The notes: generated by a model from the sequence alone, not told the origin. DNA of 64,000 nucleotides from an uncultured Prevotella sp. (GCA_947169185.1 CAMVOS010000007.1:1-64000), one strand, 5' to 3'; positions 38,607-49,794 are shown, counted from the stretch's first letter. Translations and numbers: made by a program.

Positions 38607-39362
38607 TTATATATGTTCCTCTACGCCACGGAAATGAACATTAAGTTCGTGCAGGTGTTCCAACAGTGTACCGAGGGGTGTACCCTCTGTCATCTTGGCA
38701 AATGCATTCACATCCTTGGGAAAACACTTACCGCCATAACCGAACTTACCATCAGGTCCAGGTACGTAAGTATGAGTATCATTGATATATCCAGACAGGA
38801 GTATACCTGTATGAACCTTGCGCCAGTCTGCGCCCATCTGTTCGCAATACTCGCGACAAGCATTAAAGTATGTTACTTTGTATGCTCCAAATACATTGTG
38901 CATGTACTTAGTTAGTTCTGCCTCCAACGGAGTCATCACAGTAAACTTCTTGCCCACAAAGATTTTGGTCAAAAGATCATGAGCACCCGTGAAAACCATT
39001 GTCTGCTTTCTGAAGTCCTCGATAAAGGTACGTTCCGTTAGGAATTCAGGCATATAACATACCTGGTGCCCTGTCTCTTTTGAAAGGAGGTCGCTAGTAC
39101 CAGGAAGGATAGTTGTACGAACAAATACTGGTACGTCAGGAAGATTTGTTATTAACTCTTTCATGAGAGTCAGATCCTGTGTACCATCATCTTCGGTAGG
39201 AACATGAATTTGCAGAAATGCAATATCAATGTTACTTAGGTCATCATTATAACCCTTTGGCGGATCACTGATGAACAATTTACACTCAGGATTGTTATGC
39301 TCCAACCAATCTTTAAGGGCTCCACCTACGAAGCCACACCCAATAATTCCAACGTTAATCAT
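38607..39362 (-). CDS. UDP-glucose/GDP-mannose dehydrogenase-like protein (short, 251 aa)
   Basis: VGIIGCGFVGGALKDWL; ELTKYMHNVFGAYKVTYFNA; GKFGYGGKCFPKD. Confidence 0.75.
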   Translation of the reverse strand: MINVGIIGCGFVGGALKDWLEHNNPECKLFISDPPKGYNDDLSNIDIAFLQIHVPTEDDGTQDLTLMKELITNLPDVPVFVRTTILPGTSDLLSKETGHQVCYMPEFLTERTFIEDFRKQTMVFTGAHDLLTKIFVGKKFTVMTPLEAELTKYMHNVFGAYKVTYFNACREYCEQMGADWRKVHTGILLSGYINDTHTYVPGPDGKFGYGGKCFPKDVNAFAKMTEGTPLGTLLEHLHELNVHFRGVEEHI

Positions 39363-39439
39363 ATTATAAAAATTAAATTACAATTTTCTACTATTATTAT
39401 GATACTGTTTACACGAAAGTGCAACCGAAATTAACCTAA

Positions 39440-40705
39440 TTAGAGCCTTGCCAATCGTAATTTCTCAAAACCATAATCTTTTATATTCCATCTTTGACTT
39501 TGCACTGCAATAAACAAAACGAGCCCCAAATACTCACTATGAACAAACACAGCCTCTAGATTATAATTTAAAACCAATATTAAAAATAATCCCCAATTAA
39601 GTAGGTTGCTATTTTTGCTTGTTTTAGACAGCAGCAAAATATAAAATAAGATTACTAAAAAACCTCCTATTAAACCTAATTCACTTAAGTAAACTAAATA
39701 AGTATTATGCATTCTTACATTATGGTCCTTCGGGAGTATTTCTGAAAGATGCTTTTCAGGGAACACTTTTCCTGAACCAACGCCAATATAATCTGATTGT
39801 TCTAGAACGCTCCATGCCTCATTGTTCAAATCCCAGCGACCGGAAGACATATCTGATGTTGATGACGTTGCCTTATAATCTAAACGTTCTTTAAATGGCA
39901 TGAACACCCCATAATGATCCATTATTAAGAACCCGCCAATGAATACAATCAACACTAGGACCTTATTTTTGAATGATTCCGTCTTAAAAAGGCGAAGAAT
40001 ATAAAACAACAGAAATAGAATCCATAATAATATTGGACCACGAGATAATGTCAAGAACAGAGCAATTGTCGAAACAGAAAGAGCTGCTATCTTTGTGAAC
40101 TTCCTTAGTTTATAAAAACTTAGAATAAGTATACTAAGCATGGCAACAATCAAACCCGAACCTGTAGATGCACCCACAGTAGTTGCGACTCTAAAAACTC
40201 CACCAATATCATATTCATCCGCTGTTAAATCGACTCCTGCTGCTGAGGTATAAGTCAATAAGCCAAGACCATAAATTATGATTTGTAATGAAATAAAAAA
40301 CAACGAAAATAGCATTAAATATTTTGTCTTGTCAGCATGCACAACATCTAGTGGAAAGAGAAGAAACAATAGCGGCAAATAAATAAATGTTAAATTCCCC
40401 AAAATAATATTTAGATACTGCACCAGGCTGTATCCATCTCCAATAGAGCGAACGAACACATATACAAATAACAACAATAAAATGCTAATATAGCTTCTTA
40501 CTTTTTTTCGCTTGGACGGTATTCTAAGTTTATAATAATACAATATATAGAAATAGAAAAATATGCTTGGTAAATAAAACAATACACCTAGAATGCTAAT
40601 ATAAAACTTATCCTCTAAACCACTGGGCAATATCCAATGAGTAACCATTGGTAAGACTAGTAAGTTCGGAATGACAAATTCACGAAATTCCTTTAGGCTA
40701 ATCAT
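39440..40705 (-). CDS. O-antigen polymerase/ligase-like (Wzy)
   Basis: 421 aa polytopic; HNTYLVYLSELGLIGG periplasmic-loop motif. Confidence 0.75.
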   Translation of the reverse strand: MISLKEFREFVIPNLLVLPMVTHWILPSGLEDKFYISILGVLFYLPSIFFYFYILYYYKLRIPSKRKKVRSYISILLLLFVYVFVRSIGDGYSLVQYLNIILGNLTFIYLPLLFLLFPLDVVHADKTKYLMLFSLFFISLQIIIYGLGLLTYTSAAGVDLTADEYDIGGVFRVATTVGASTGSGLIVAMLSILILSFYKLRKFTKIAALSVSTIALFLTLSRGPILLWILFLLFYILRLFKTESFKNKVLVLIVFIGGFLIMDHYGVFMPFKERLDYKATSSTSDMSSGRWDLNNEAWSVLEQSDYIGVGSGKVFPEKHLSEILPKDHNVRMHNTYLVYLSELGLIGGFLVILFYILLLSKTSKNSNLLNWGLFLILVLNYNLEAVFVHSEYLGLVLFIAVQSQRWNIKDYGFEKLRLARL

Positions 40706-41907
40706 ATTGTTTTGTATAGATTTACAATGTTTTCACATTGATAGTCATTTTTGATTGGTTGATTATGACATAAACGCCCATTTGAATAGGCTTTCCAGAT
40801 TATCTCTAACTGATTCTCAATATCATCTACTTTATCAACATCTGCAAAAAAAGGGATTTCCCCATTGAGATACAAATCGTTTAACACACCATGAGCTGGA
40901 GAAATTGAAAAAATGGGTATGCGCATCTGCATAAAATCAGACACTTTTGTAGGTAAAAAAATACCGATTTCACAAGGTGCTTCTATTATAACTGCAACAT
41001 CATAATTATTTAGCGCAAGAAGGCTTTCTGAATATTTCATTGGTGCTATATAGTATATGTATCTATCAAGCGAAAGCTCCTTAATATAAGCATCTAATGA
41101 ATCATTACCCTTCCCCATAATTGAAAAACTAATATTCGCATCAGGATGCTTATCTATAAACAATCGTAAAGCTTTAAGAAACGAATATGGATCTCTCGGT
41201 TGCCCAAGATTACCAGAATGAATAAGACGTAACATACCTTCTTTCTTCTGGGGTTTAATATTCGCACCTTGTGTTATAACGGCATGAGGAATAACCAAAC
41301 AATTGCCTTTATTAATTTGTAAATACTGAAGCATATAATCCATAATACGTTTGTTGGGGAAAATATGAACATCTGCTTTTTCCATAATACGTATTATGCA
41401 TTCACTCTGAGAATTAACCTTACAAAAGGCGCCCTTTCCATATGGCGCCGGGTATTTTTCGCTTGGGAATGGATCATTCCATGTTGCTACCCATTTTATA
41501 TTATAGTGTTTTTGCAAATAGTATCCTACAAGAAATGATGGCGAATTTTTTGTAAGAATATAGTCATAATTATTCTTTTTTACTAATTCACGAGCTTTCC
41601 TAATTGCCGGATATGCCCAATGGCATCCTTTAAAGAACACCCCTGTAAAAAGAAAAGATAAAAAGTGTTGAAGGAGCGTTCTTAAAGACAACTTATTATC
41701 AACACGGATTATACTGAGGCTATTTACTTTTACGCCAAAGTAACTCAAGTCGTCAGATGGATAATTTTCCCATACCATCTGACGACTAATTAAATCAATA
41801 CAATATTCATCCGATGATGAAAGCGCCTGTAATAGCTTAATGTTTACTATGTTTTCAGCACCTGTTACCGGAAAGCACGCAGGGGCAATTACAAGAATCT
41901 TTTTCAC
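40702..41907 (-). CDS. Glycosyltransferase
   Basis: 401 aa; LIHSGNLGQPRDPYSFLKALRLFI. Confidence 0.75.
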   Translation of the reverse strand: MKKILVIAPACFPVTGAENIVNIKLLQALSSSDEYCIDLISRQMVWENYPSDDLSYFGVKVNSLSIIRVDNKLSLRTLLQHFLSFLFTGVFFKGCHWAYPAIRKARELVKKNNYDYILTKNSPSFLVGYYLQKHYNIKWVATWNDPFPSEKYPAPYGKGAFCKVNSQSECIIRIMEKADVHIFPNKRIMDYMLQYLQINKGNCLVIPHAVITQGANIKPQKKEGMLRLIHSGNLGQPRDPYSFLKALRLFIDKHPDANISFSIMGKGNDSLDAYIKELSLDRYIYYIAPMKYSESLLALNNYDVAVIIEAPCEIGIFLPTKVSDFMQMRIPIFSISPAHGVLNDLYLNGEIPFFADVDKVDDIENQLEIIWKAYSNGRLCHNQPIKNDYQCENIVNLYKTI

Positions 41908-43211
41908 TGTCTTCTACTTTTGTTTACAGTAATTACAATATAAACTGATTGATATATAGTGTGAATAAAATAAGCACATAAAATAGCTAAAGATAAACCA
42001 GTTGCCCCCATTCCCATATGAATAAAGAGGTATGAAAAACCTATCATCATAGCCGACCATATAAAATTGAACAATAAGCCCGTCCACATCTTAGCCCTAC
42101 TAACTATAGTTAAACCAACAACGCTTGAAGCAGTACTGAAAATAGAAGAAATAGCCAAGACTATTAAAGGTAGAGTCTTTCCTTCGTATTCGGAGCCGAA
42201 TGATTTCATTATCCAAGGACTAGCAATGGCAACAATCATTGTTAAGAGAAAAACTATCCCTACGTTTAAGTATAAATTATATCTAAACACTTTCCAAAAC
42301 TTGTCTGTATCTGAACTTGATATACTAGAAAGTATTGGTAAAACTATTTGACTAATAGCAGCAGGAAAATAAATTATTAAGGTTTTCCAATAATCCGAAG
42401 CTTCATAAACCGCAAGTTCTCCATAATTTGAATAATTTATTAAAATATTTTTGGTTATCCAGTATGTTGGGGCCACCATAATAGAAGCCAGCATGGCCGG
42501 TAGAGAGAACTTGTATAACAGAGAAAAATCCTCTTTATCTATAATAAATCTTCTCGGGCCTATTTCTAATCGGGATAAATCTTTATTGATTGTTAAGTAA
42601 TTACAAACAAATAAAACAAGATAGCCAAGACCAAAGCCAACAAAAGCACCAGTTACACCATATAAGTATGCACCTAAAAGCATTAAGCCGGATTCTGCTA
42701 AACTACTTATGAATGTATTTATAGCTCTACCTTTAAAATCTTCGAGACCATATATAACACCATCTTGAGCACCATTCAATACAGTTATAAAAAGAAAAAA
42801 AGCTCCTATTTTTAGACATGGTGCCAAGGAAGGTTCTTTTATGCTGTGAATGGCTAAATAATCAGAGAAAAAATATACAATTATTGCTACAATTAAGCCA
42901 GTAATAAATGAAAATAATGTTGTTAAATTATAAATACTATATACTTTTGCTCTATTGGAAAACCTGTATTCCGAAATATATTTAATTGCCGTATGGCCAA
43001 GACCAGCTATACCAAAAACTACAAACATGTTAATAGTTGACCTAACCATCCCCAGTTGGCCATATTCTTCAATGGTCAATAATCGAGCACATATAATACC
43101 TGATAATAAAACTATTATTTTGGCCATTGCAGTTCCGGTAAAAGACCAGAATGCACCACTTGCCATTCTTTTCCCAATTTCAGATTTCAGCGCGCTTCTC
43201 CAATTTATCAT
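41904..43211 (-). CDS. Oligosaccharide flippase (Wzx-like)
   Basis: 435 aa polytopic MATE-like; GAFWSFTGTAMAKIIVLLSGIICARLLTIEEYGQLGMVRS. Confidence 0.85.
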   Translation of the reverse strand: MINWRSALKSEIGKRMASGAFWSFTGTAMAKIIVLLSGIICARLLTIEEYGQLGMVRSTINMFVVFGIAGLGHTAIKYISEYRFSNRAKVYSIYNLTTLFSFITGLIVAIIVYFFSDYLAIHSIKEPSLAPCLKIGAFFLFITVLNGAQDGVIYGLEDFKGRAINTFISSLAESGLMLLGAYLYGVTGAFVGFGLGYLVLFVCNYLTINKDLSRLEIGPRRFIIDKEDFSLLYKFSLPAMLASIMVAPTYWITKNILINYSNYGELAVYEASDYWKTLIIYFPAAISQIVLPILSSISSSDTDKFWKVFRYNLYLNVGIVFLLTMIVAIASPWIMKSFGSEYEGKTLPLIVLAISSIFSTASSVVGLTIVSRAKMWTGLLFNFIWSAMMIGFSYLFIHMGMGATGLSLAILCAYFIHTIYQSVYIVITVNKSRRQ

Positions 43212-43936
43212 ATTTCGATGGATTTCTTTACAAAAGAAGGGAAATAAGATCCTACATCGCCATGATCTGTAAACTTCTCTTCTATAGCTATTACCTTATA
43301 ATTATACTCATTAAGATCACTAAGCAAGTCTACAATTTCTTCTTGATATGTTGGCTCAAGCTTTGAGAACAATAAATAAATGATAGTGCCACAACCTTTA
43401 TTCTTTTCAACTATTTCTCGAATAGAATTATTTAATATTTTTGTAAATTCTAATGAATCTCCTTCTCCCATCATCGAATTAAAAATATCTAAATGTTTCT
43501 GACAATTTAGATATGTTCCAATATTATATTGGCAAGCACCACTGAATACTGCTGTTGCCCTATTGTTAATGCCATAAAATAGTGCGGCAGAACCTCCTTT
43601 AGAACTGCCTGAAAAATACGTAGATTTATAATTTTTGCGTTTGAGTATCCGATCTATCAGACCTTGCGTTTCATATTGAGGATAGTTAGAACCACTCTCA
43701 TACAAATAATAACTTCCCCTATATGCATAGGGATCTAATATATACAATTTATCAACATCAAGCCCGCTAAAACTTTTTACATAATTATATCTACGTTGAT
43801 TTCCAGGAGAAAAACCTGAAAAAACAATTAACAAAGAGTCTGAATGGTTATTAATGAATAAATAACGTAATTTCCGTCCAAAACGTCTTTCTTTTATTTT
43901 TATATATATTTTGTATAAAAGCGACTTAACACTCAT
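43208..43936 (-). CDS. Alpha/beta-hydrolase-like capsule protein (XcbB/CpsF-like)
   Basis: YFSGSSKGGSAALFYG nucleophile elbow; DHGDVGSYF near C-terminus. Confidence 0.5.
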   Translation of the reverse strand: MSVKSLLYKIYIKIKERRFGRKLRYLFINNHSDSLLIVFSGFSPGNQRRYNYVKSFSGLDVDKLYILDPYAYRGSYYLYESGSNYPQYETQGLIDRILKRKNYKSTYFSGSSKGGSAALFYGINNRATAVFSGACQYNIGTYLNCQKHLDIFNSMMGEGDSLEFTKILNNSIREIVEKNKGCGTIIYLLFSKLEPTYQEEIVDLLSDLNEYNYKVIAIEEKFTDHGDVGSYFPSFVKKSIEI

Positions 43937-43972
43937 ATTAGATACATTTCTATCAAAAAACTACAATAAGTC

Positions 43973-45148
43973 TTATTTCACTTCGTATCGCGCCACCTTA
44001 TCACCATTCAGGACACGGACGATACGCGAGCATGCTTGGCCGTCACCATAAGGGTTGACGGCTTTGCTCATTCTTTCGTATGCAGCCGCATCATCCAGCA
44101 AAGTGCTCACCTCAGAAACAATTAGGTCATGATTGGTCCCAACAAGGTGTACCGTACCGCTCTTCAGAGCTTCAGGACGCTCTGTGGTGTCACGCATCAC
44201 GAGCACCGGCTTGCCGAGACCAGGAGCCTCCTCCTGAATGCCGCCAGAGTCTGTAAGAACCAAGGTCGATTTCTCCATCAGATACACAAACTCCAGGTAC
44301 TGCAGCGGCTCAATGAAGAAGAAGTTAGGACGGGTCAAGTCCTCACCGAACACCTCGTGAATAGGTTTGCGCACATTGGGATTGAGGTGCATGGGGTAAA
44401 CAAAATCCACATCAGGATACTTCTCCGAGAGATCCTTCATGGCCGTAACCATAGAGATAAATCCCTCACCAAAGTTCTCGCGGCGGTGACCAGTAATCAA
44501 AACCAACTTCTTGCCGCCATCCAAACGAGTTACATCATAACCGGCACTCTTCAGCACATTGATTTGTTCATCTGCCAGAGCCTTGTCACTCTTTAGCTTG
44601 TCCACCACCATGTGGAGAGCATCAATGACAGTGTTGCCTGTCACGAAGATCTGTCCTTGAGCCTTCTCCTCCTGCAGATTCTTCTCAGAAAGCGGAGTTG
44701 GAGCAAAATCGTAAGTGGCAATACGCCCTGTAATCTGGCGATTCATTTCCTCCGGCCAGGGAGAATAAATATTATGTGTTCTCAAGCCAGCCTCCACGTG
44801 ACCCACGGGAATCTGCTGATAGAATGCAGCAAGAGCAGCAGCTGTGCTGGTGGTGGTATCACCATGAACAAGCACCACATCAGGCTTACACTCCTTAAAC
44901 ACATCCCTCATACCCGTCAGCACACGCGCAGTAACATCATAGAGGTCTTGTCCCTGCTTCATGATGTTCAGATCGTAGTCCGGCTTCACATCAAAGATAG
45001 TCAGCACCTGGTCCAGCATCTCGCGGTGCTGTCCAGTTACACAAACAATCGTTTCAAACTCATTCGGATGCTTCTGGAACTCTTTCACCAACGGGCACAT
45101 CTTAATGGCCTCCGGGCGCGTTCCAAACACAAGCATTACTTTTTTCAT
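43973..45148 (-). CDS. wecB: Non-hydrolysing UDP-GlcNAc 2-epimerase
   Basis: VMLVFGTRPEAIKMCPLV; GHVEAGLRT; LVLTDSGGIQEEAPGLGKPVLVMRDTTERPE. Confidence 0.93.
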   Translation of the reverse strand: MKKVMLVFGTRPEAIKMCPLVKEFQKHPNEFETIVCVTGQHREMLDQVLTIFDVKPDYDLNIMKQGQDLYDVTARVLTGMRDVFKECKPDVVLVHGDTTTSTAAALAAFYQQIPVGHVEAGLRTHNIYSPWPEEMNRQITGRIATYDFAPTPLSEKNLQEEKAQGQIFVTGNTVIDALHMVVDKLKSDKALADEQINVLKSAGYDVTRLDGGKKLVLITGHRRENFGEGFISMVTAMKDLSEKYPDVDFVYPMHLNPNVRKPIHEVFGEDLTRPNFFFIEPLQYLEFVYLMEKSTLVLTDSGGIQEEAPGLGKPVLVMRDTTERPEALKSGTVHLVGTNHDLIVSEVSTLLDDAAAYERMSKAVNPYGDGQACSRIVRVLNGDKVARYEVK

Positions 45149-45163
45149 TATCGTAATTCTTAA

Positions 45164-46477
45164 TTAGTCTCGCTTAAATATATCTCTTGTATAAACCTTC
45201 TCTTTCACATCATCCAAAACCGTATCATAGCGGTTGGCAATGATGGCATGGCTTTGGGCCTTGAACTTGGCAAGGTCATTGACCACTTCACTACCAAAGA
45301 ACAAACTGCCATCTTCGAGTGTAGGTTCGTAAATGATAACCTTAGCACCCTTGGCTTTTATACGCTTCATAATGCCCTGAATGGCGCTCTGGCGGAAGTT
45401 GTCGGAGTTACTCTTCATTGTGAGGCGGAAGACGCCAATGGTAGGTGTCTGGAGGCCGGCATTATTCTGCGTGTAAACATTATTCTGAGTATAGTCGTAA
45501 TATCCAGCCATCTTGAGGACCTGATCTGCAATAAAGTCTTTGCGGGTGCGGTTGCTCTCTACAATGGCAGACATCATGTTTTGAGGAACGTCTGCATAGT
45601 TAGCCAGGAGCTGCTTGGTGTCCTTGGGCAAGCAGTAGCCACCATAACCAAAGCTGGGGTTATTGTAGAAGGAACCAATGCGAGGATCAAGACCAACACC
45701 CTCAATGATAGACTGGGTGTCAAGGCCTTTTACTTCTGCATAGGTATCCAGTTCGTTGAAGTAGCTGACTCGGAGAGCCAGATAGGTGTTGGCAAAGAGC
45801 TTCACGGCCTCTGCCTCTTTCATGCCCATAAACAGTACGTCAATGTTCTCCTTGAGGGCACCTTCTTGCAACAGGGCAGCAAACTGACGGGCTTTCTGCT
45901 CCATCTTGGCCACATCAGTTACCTGCAGGATAGCCTCATTCTCTTCCTTGAATTCAGGTCGGTCAATAATCTTGGGGCTGCCCACAATGATGCGGGAAGG
46001 ATAGAGGTTATCGTAGAGGGCTTTACTCTCTCGGAGGAATTCCGGAGAGAAGAGCAGGTTGAACTTCTTGTGGCCTTTGGCAGCATACTGCACATAGAGG
46101 TTGCGGGTGTAACCTACAGGAATGGTGGACTTGATGACCATGGTGGCATCTGGATTGACGCTAAGCACAAGGTCAATCACCTCCTCAACGTGAGTGGTGT
46201 CAAAGAAGTTCTTTTGAGGGTCATAGTTGGTGGGGGCAGCAATCACCACAAAGTCTGCATCTTTGTAGGCGGCTGCACCATCTAAGGTGGCCTTCAAGTT
46301 CAGGGGCTTGTTGGCCAGGTAATCCTCAATGTAGTCATCCTGGATGGGTGACTTCTTGTTGTTAATCAACTCTACTTTTTCAGGAATCACATCAACCGCT
46401 ACCACCTCGTTGTGCTGTGCCAACAGAGTGGCAATGCTCATTCCCACATAACCGGTTCCTGCTACTGCTATCTTCAT
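45164..46477 (-). CDS. Nucleotide-sugar dehydrogenase
   Basis: [52 protein letters not shown]. Confidence 0.9.
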   Translation of the reverse strand: MKIAVAGTGYVGMSIATLLAQHNEVVAVDVIPEKVELINNKKSPIQDDYIEDYLANKPLNLKATLDGAAAYKDADFVVIAAPTNYDPQKNFFDTTHVEEVIDLVLSVNPDATMVIKSTIPVGYTRNLYVQYAAKGHKKFNLLFSPEFLRESKALYDNLYPSRIIVGSPKIIDRPEFKEENEAILQVTDVAKMEQKARQFAALLQEGALKENIDVLFMGMKEAEAVKLFANTYLALRVSYFNELDTYAEVKGLDTQSIIEGVGLDPRIGSFYNNPSFGYGGYCLPKDTKQLLANYADVPQNMMSAIVESNRTRKDFIADQVLKMAGYYDYTQNNVYTQNNAGLQTPTIGVFRLTMKSNSDNFRQSAIQGIMKRIKAKGAKVIIYEPTLEDGSLFFGSEVVNDLAKFKAQSHAIIANRYDTVLDDVKEKVYTRDIFKRD

Positions 46478-46521
46478 AATGTCTGGTATTATATTCTATT
46501 GTTAAAATGTTAAATGTTAAT

Positions 46522-47721
46522 TTACACTTCCTCATAGAAGGTGTCGGGATGCGATGCATCGAACACTTCGTTGCAGTACATAACTGTCACAAGGTTTTCC
46601 GTTTGTGACAGATTTATAATATTATGCGTATAACCGGGCAACATGTGTACACACTGAATATTATCCCCAGAGACTTCGAACTCCAGGACTTCGTCGGTGC
46701 CCAGCTTGCGCTCCTGGATGAGGCCGTGGCCGGAGACTACAATGAAGAACTCCCACTTGGTGTTGTGCCAGTGCTGGCCCTTGGTGATGCCGGGACGGCT
46801 GATGTTGATGGAGACCTGGCCGCAATTGAGGGTGTGCACCAGCTCGGTGAAGGAGCCGCGGTCGTCTACATTCATCTTGAGGGGGAAGGCCACTTTCTCC
46901 TTGGGCAGGTAGCTGAGATAAGTGCTGTAGAGCTTTTTGGCAAAGCTGCCAGCAGGGATCTCAGGGATTAATAAGGTTGAGGGTTGAGAGCTGAAGGATT
47001 TCAGGAGTTCAACTATCTCTCCCAATGTTATCTTGTGTGTTACAGGACAGTAACAATACTTGCCGTCTGCCTGCGGCAGCACGTCAAGTCCATCGAACTC
47101 GCAATGGTGCTCGCGGCCCTGGAGGCAGAGGATCATCTCGTCTACCAGATCGTCGATATACAGCAGTTCCAACTCAACGGAGGGGTCGTTGACGGTATAG
47201 GGCAGGTCGCAGGCAAAGGCGTTGCAGAAGGTGGCCACGGCACTGTTGTAGTTGGGGCGGCACCACTTGCCAAAGAGGTTGGGGAAACGGTAGATGAGCA
47301 TTCGGGCTCCGGTCTCCTGACCATATTGCAGGAAGAGGTCTTCGCCGGCCTTCTTGCTTCGGCCATACTCGCTGTTGCCAAAGCGGCCGGTGAGGGAGGC
47401 CTGCTGGCTGCTGGAGAGCATGACAGGACAGGTGTTGTGGTGCTTCTTAAGCGTGTCCAGCAGGGTACTGGCAAAGCCAAAGTTGCCCTGCATAAACTCC
47501 TCCTGGTTCTGCGGGCGGTTCACGCCGGCCAGGTTAAACACGAAGTCGGCCTGCTGGCACCATTCGTCCAGTTGTTCGGGAGTGGAGTCCAGATCGTACT
47601 CAAAGACTCCGTCAATCCGTAGCTGCGGGAACCGTCTATCCTTGCCTTCGGCAATATTCTTCAGTGCCCAGCATAGGTTCTTCCCAACGAAGCCCTTGGC
47701 TCCTGTAACAAGTATTTTCAT
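46522..47721 (-). CDS. capF: CapF-like bifunctional reductase with C-terminal cupin
   Basis: KILVTGAKGFVGKNLCW; cupin GQHWHNTKWEFFIVVSGHGLIQER. Confidence 0.85.
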   Translation of the reverse strand: MKILVTGAKGFVGKNLCWALKNIAEGKDRRFPQLRIDGVFEYDLDSTPEQLDEWCQQADFVFNLAGVNRPQNQEEFMQGNFGFASTLLDTLKKHHNTCPVMLSSSQQASLTGRFGNSEYGRSKKAGEDLFLQYGQETGARMLIYRFPNLFGKWCRPNYNSAVATFCNAFACDLPYTVNDPSVELELLYIDDLVDEMILCLQGREHHCEFDGLDVLPQADGKYCYCPVTHKITLGEIVELLKSFSSQPSTLLIPEIPAGSFAKKLYSTYLSYLPKEKVAFPLKMNVDDRGSFTELVHTLNCGQVSINISRPGITKGQHWHNTKWEFFIVVSGHGLIQERKLGTDEVLEFEVSGDNIQCVHMLPGYTHNIINLSQTENLVTVMYCNEVFDASHPDTFYEEV

Positions 47722-47738
47722 TTTGTTAGCTTAATAGC

Positions 47739-48143
47739 TTATTTGTTTAATTGCTTAGTAGACGCTTGCTCTTCGAGCTTTTGTTCGTAAGAGTTGCTTA
47801 GACCATTAATCATCTTTGCAACGGCATCAATCGAAGGCTTAATTGCCTCTACGCTTTCTTCTGTTATATAAGTAAGTTCAATTGCTATTAGCAGTTGGTT
47901 GTAGGTTTCCATCAGTGAGCCATAGGCTATTTCTAAGAAATGAATTTGTTCCTTCAATGACCTACGTCCACTGCCTTCTGCAATGTTTGAAGGAACTGAT
48001 ACTATGGCTCTTCTTATCTGGTCACAGAGGGCATATTTTTCAAACTTTGGAAAATTGTCAAGCAGATGATAAACATCTACCACCAGTTTCTTGGCTTCCT
48101 GCCAAACTTTCAGTTTCTCAAAAGAATAAGCAATGCCCGTCAT
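47739..48143 (-). CDS. Four-helix-bundle (S23/IVP-like) protein
   Basis: FEKLKVWQEAKKLVVDVYHLL; RRAIVSVPSNIAEGSGRRS. Confidence 0.88.
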   Translation of the reverse strand: MTGIAYSFEKLKVWQEAKKLVVDVYHLLDNFPKFEKYALCDQIRRAIVSVPSNIAEGSGRRSLKEQIHFLEIAYGSLMETYNQLLIAIELTYITEESVEAIKPSIDAVAKMINGLSNSYEQKLEEQASTKQLNK

Positions 48144-48185
48144 TCTATTTAACCTACTAACCTACTAAGCTATTAACCAATTAAA

Positions 48186-49352
48186 CTAGAACTTCCTCCA
48201 CACCATCTTATTTACCACACCGACGTAGGATTGGATAATCCTTACAACCTTAGTACTTACGTTTTCGTCGGTGTAATCAGGTACGGGTATTCCGGGTTCG
48301 TTATTCTTGATGAGTTCCACGGCAACGTCAACGGACTGGAGTAATCCCTTGGTGTCTATGCCGCTCAGGACAAAGCATCCCTTGTCAAGGGCCTCGGGGC
48401 GCTCGGTGCTGGTGCGGATGCACACGGCGGGGAAGGGCTTGCCAATGGAGGTGAAGAAGCTGCTCTCCTCGGGCAGGGTACCGCTGTCGCTCACCACGGC
48501 AAAGGCGTTCATCTGCAGGCAGTTGTAGTCGTGGAAGCCCAGGGGCTCATGCTGGATGACGCGCTTATCGAGCTGGAAACCACTTGCCTCCAGGCGCTTG
48601 CGGCTGCGGGGGTGGCAGGAGTACAGGATGGGCATATCGTACTTCTCGGCCATCTTGTTGATGGCGTTGAACAGGCTCAGGAAGTTCTTCTCGGTGTCAA
48701 TGTTCTCCTCACGGTGGGCGCTCAGCAGGATGTACTTGCCCTTCTGCAGGCCCAGGCGCTGGTGGATGTCGCTGGCCTCTATCTCCTTGAGGTTGCCACG
48801 GAGCACTTCGGCCATGGGGCTGCCGGTGACGTAGGTGCGCTCCTTAGGGAGGCCGGTGTCGGCCAGGTAGCGGCGGGCGTGCTCGCTGTAGGCCATATTG
48901 ACGTCGGAGATGATGTCCACGATGCGGCGGTTGGTCTCCTCGGGCAGGCACTCGTCCTTGCACCGGTTGCCGGCCTCCATATGGAAGATGGGGATGTGCA
49001 GGCGCTTGGCCCCGATGACGCTCAGGCAGCTGTTGGTGTCGCCCAGCACCAGCACGGCATCGGGCCCCGTGGCCACCATCAGCTGGTAGCTCTTGGCAAT
49101 GATGTTGCCCATGGTCTCGCCCAGGTCACTGCCCACCGCCTCCAGGTAGATGTCCGGATCGGCCAGCTTGAGGTCCTTGAAGAACACCCCGTTGAGGTTG
49201 TAGTCGTAGTTCTGCCCCGTATGCGCCAGCAGGCAATCGAAATACTGCCGGCACTTGTTAATCACAGCGGCAAGACGGATAATCTCCGGTCTTGTACCAA
49301 CAATAATCAGAAGCTTTAATTTACCATCATTTTTAAATTGTTTCATTGCCAT
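48186..49352 (-). CDS. capG: UDP-N-acetyl sugar 2-epimerase (CapG-like)
   Basis: KLLIIVGTRPEIIRLAAVINKC; TGQNYDYNLNGVFF; SDSGTLPEESSFF. Confidence 0.88.
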   Translation of the reverse strand: MAMKQFKNDGKLKLLIIVGTRPEIIRLAAVINKCRQYFDCLLAHTGQNYDYNLNGVFFKDLKLADPDIYLEAVGSDLGETMGNIIAKSYQLMVATGPDAVLVLGDTNSCLSVIGAKRLHIPIFHMEAGNRCKDECLPEETNRRIVDIISDVNMAYSEHARRYLADTGLPKERTYVTGSPMAEVLRGNLKEIEASDIHQRLGLQKGKYILLSAHREENIDTEKNFLSLFNAINKMAEKYDMPILYSCHPRSRKRLEASGFQLDKRVIQHEPLGFHDYNCLQMNAFAVVSDSGTLPEESSFFTSIGKPFPAVCIRTSTERPEALDKGCFVLSGIDTKGLLQSVDVAVELIKNNEPGIPVPDYTDENVSTKVVRIIQSYVGVVNKMVWRKF

Positions 49353-49644
49353 TCTTTATTAAACACATTTGCTCTGACTGGCAGTATCGAACTGCATCGT
49401 GATACGACCACCTGTGCAGTCAGATATTCATTCGTTTGTTAAATTTTGTATCGAAATATTTATTTTTGTTTTCTAGCTAAACGAAGGTCTTTTCAACTTC
49501 TCTCGGATTTTCTCAGAACAGGCCGAGCCCTGAATTTTCTCGATTTTCTCTCATTTTCCTCTCAAACACCCCTTTTGTCACCTCAACCAACCTTCCAAAA
49601 ATTAACATTTCTTTACTCTCAAGGGATAAGAAATCTTAATGCTC

Positions 49645-49675
49645 TTGCGTATTCGGGTAAAAAGTAGTATCTTTG
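49645..49675 (+). promoter_or_regulatory. Plus-strand Bacteroidetes-type promoter
   Basis: TTGC (49645-49648) - 19 nt - TATCTTTG (49668-49675). Confidence 0.5.
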
Positions 49676-49794
49676 TATAGAAATGAGCGGAAAAGGCTCA
49701 ATTTCCCGGATGTCTGATGAATGTCTGATGACTCTGGAAACGGTGGTTTCGTATTGCAATGACTGTCAGGCCGTTATGCGGAAGTTCACATTAG

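Noticed and set aside
45248-46285. 345-aa plus-strand ORF
   Set aside because: Mirror ORF of the nucleotide-sugar dehydrogenase.
48531-49319. 262-aa plus-strand ORF
   Set aside because: Antisense to capG in a GC-rich stretch; composition typical of a shadow ORF.
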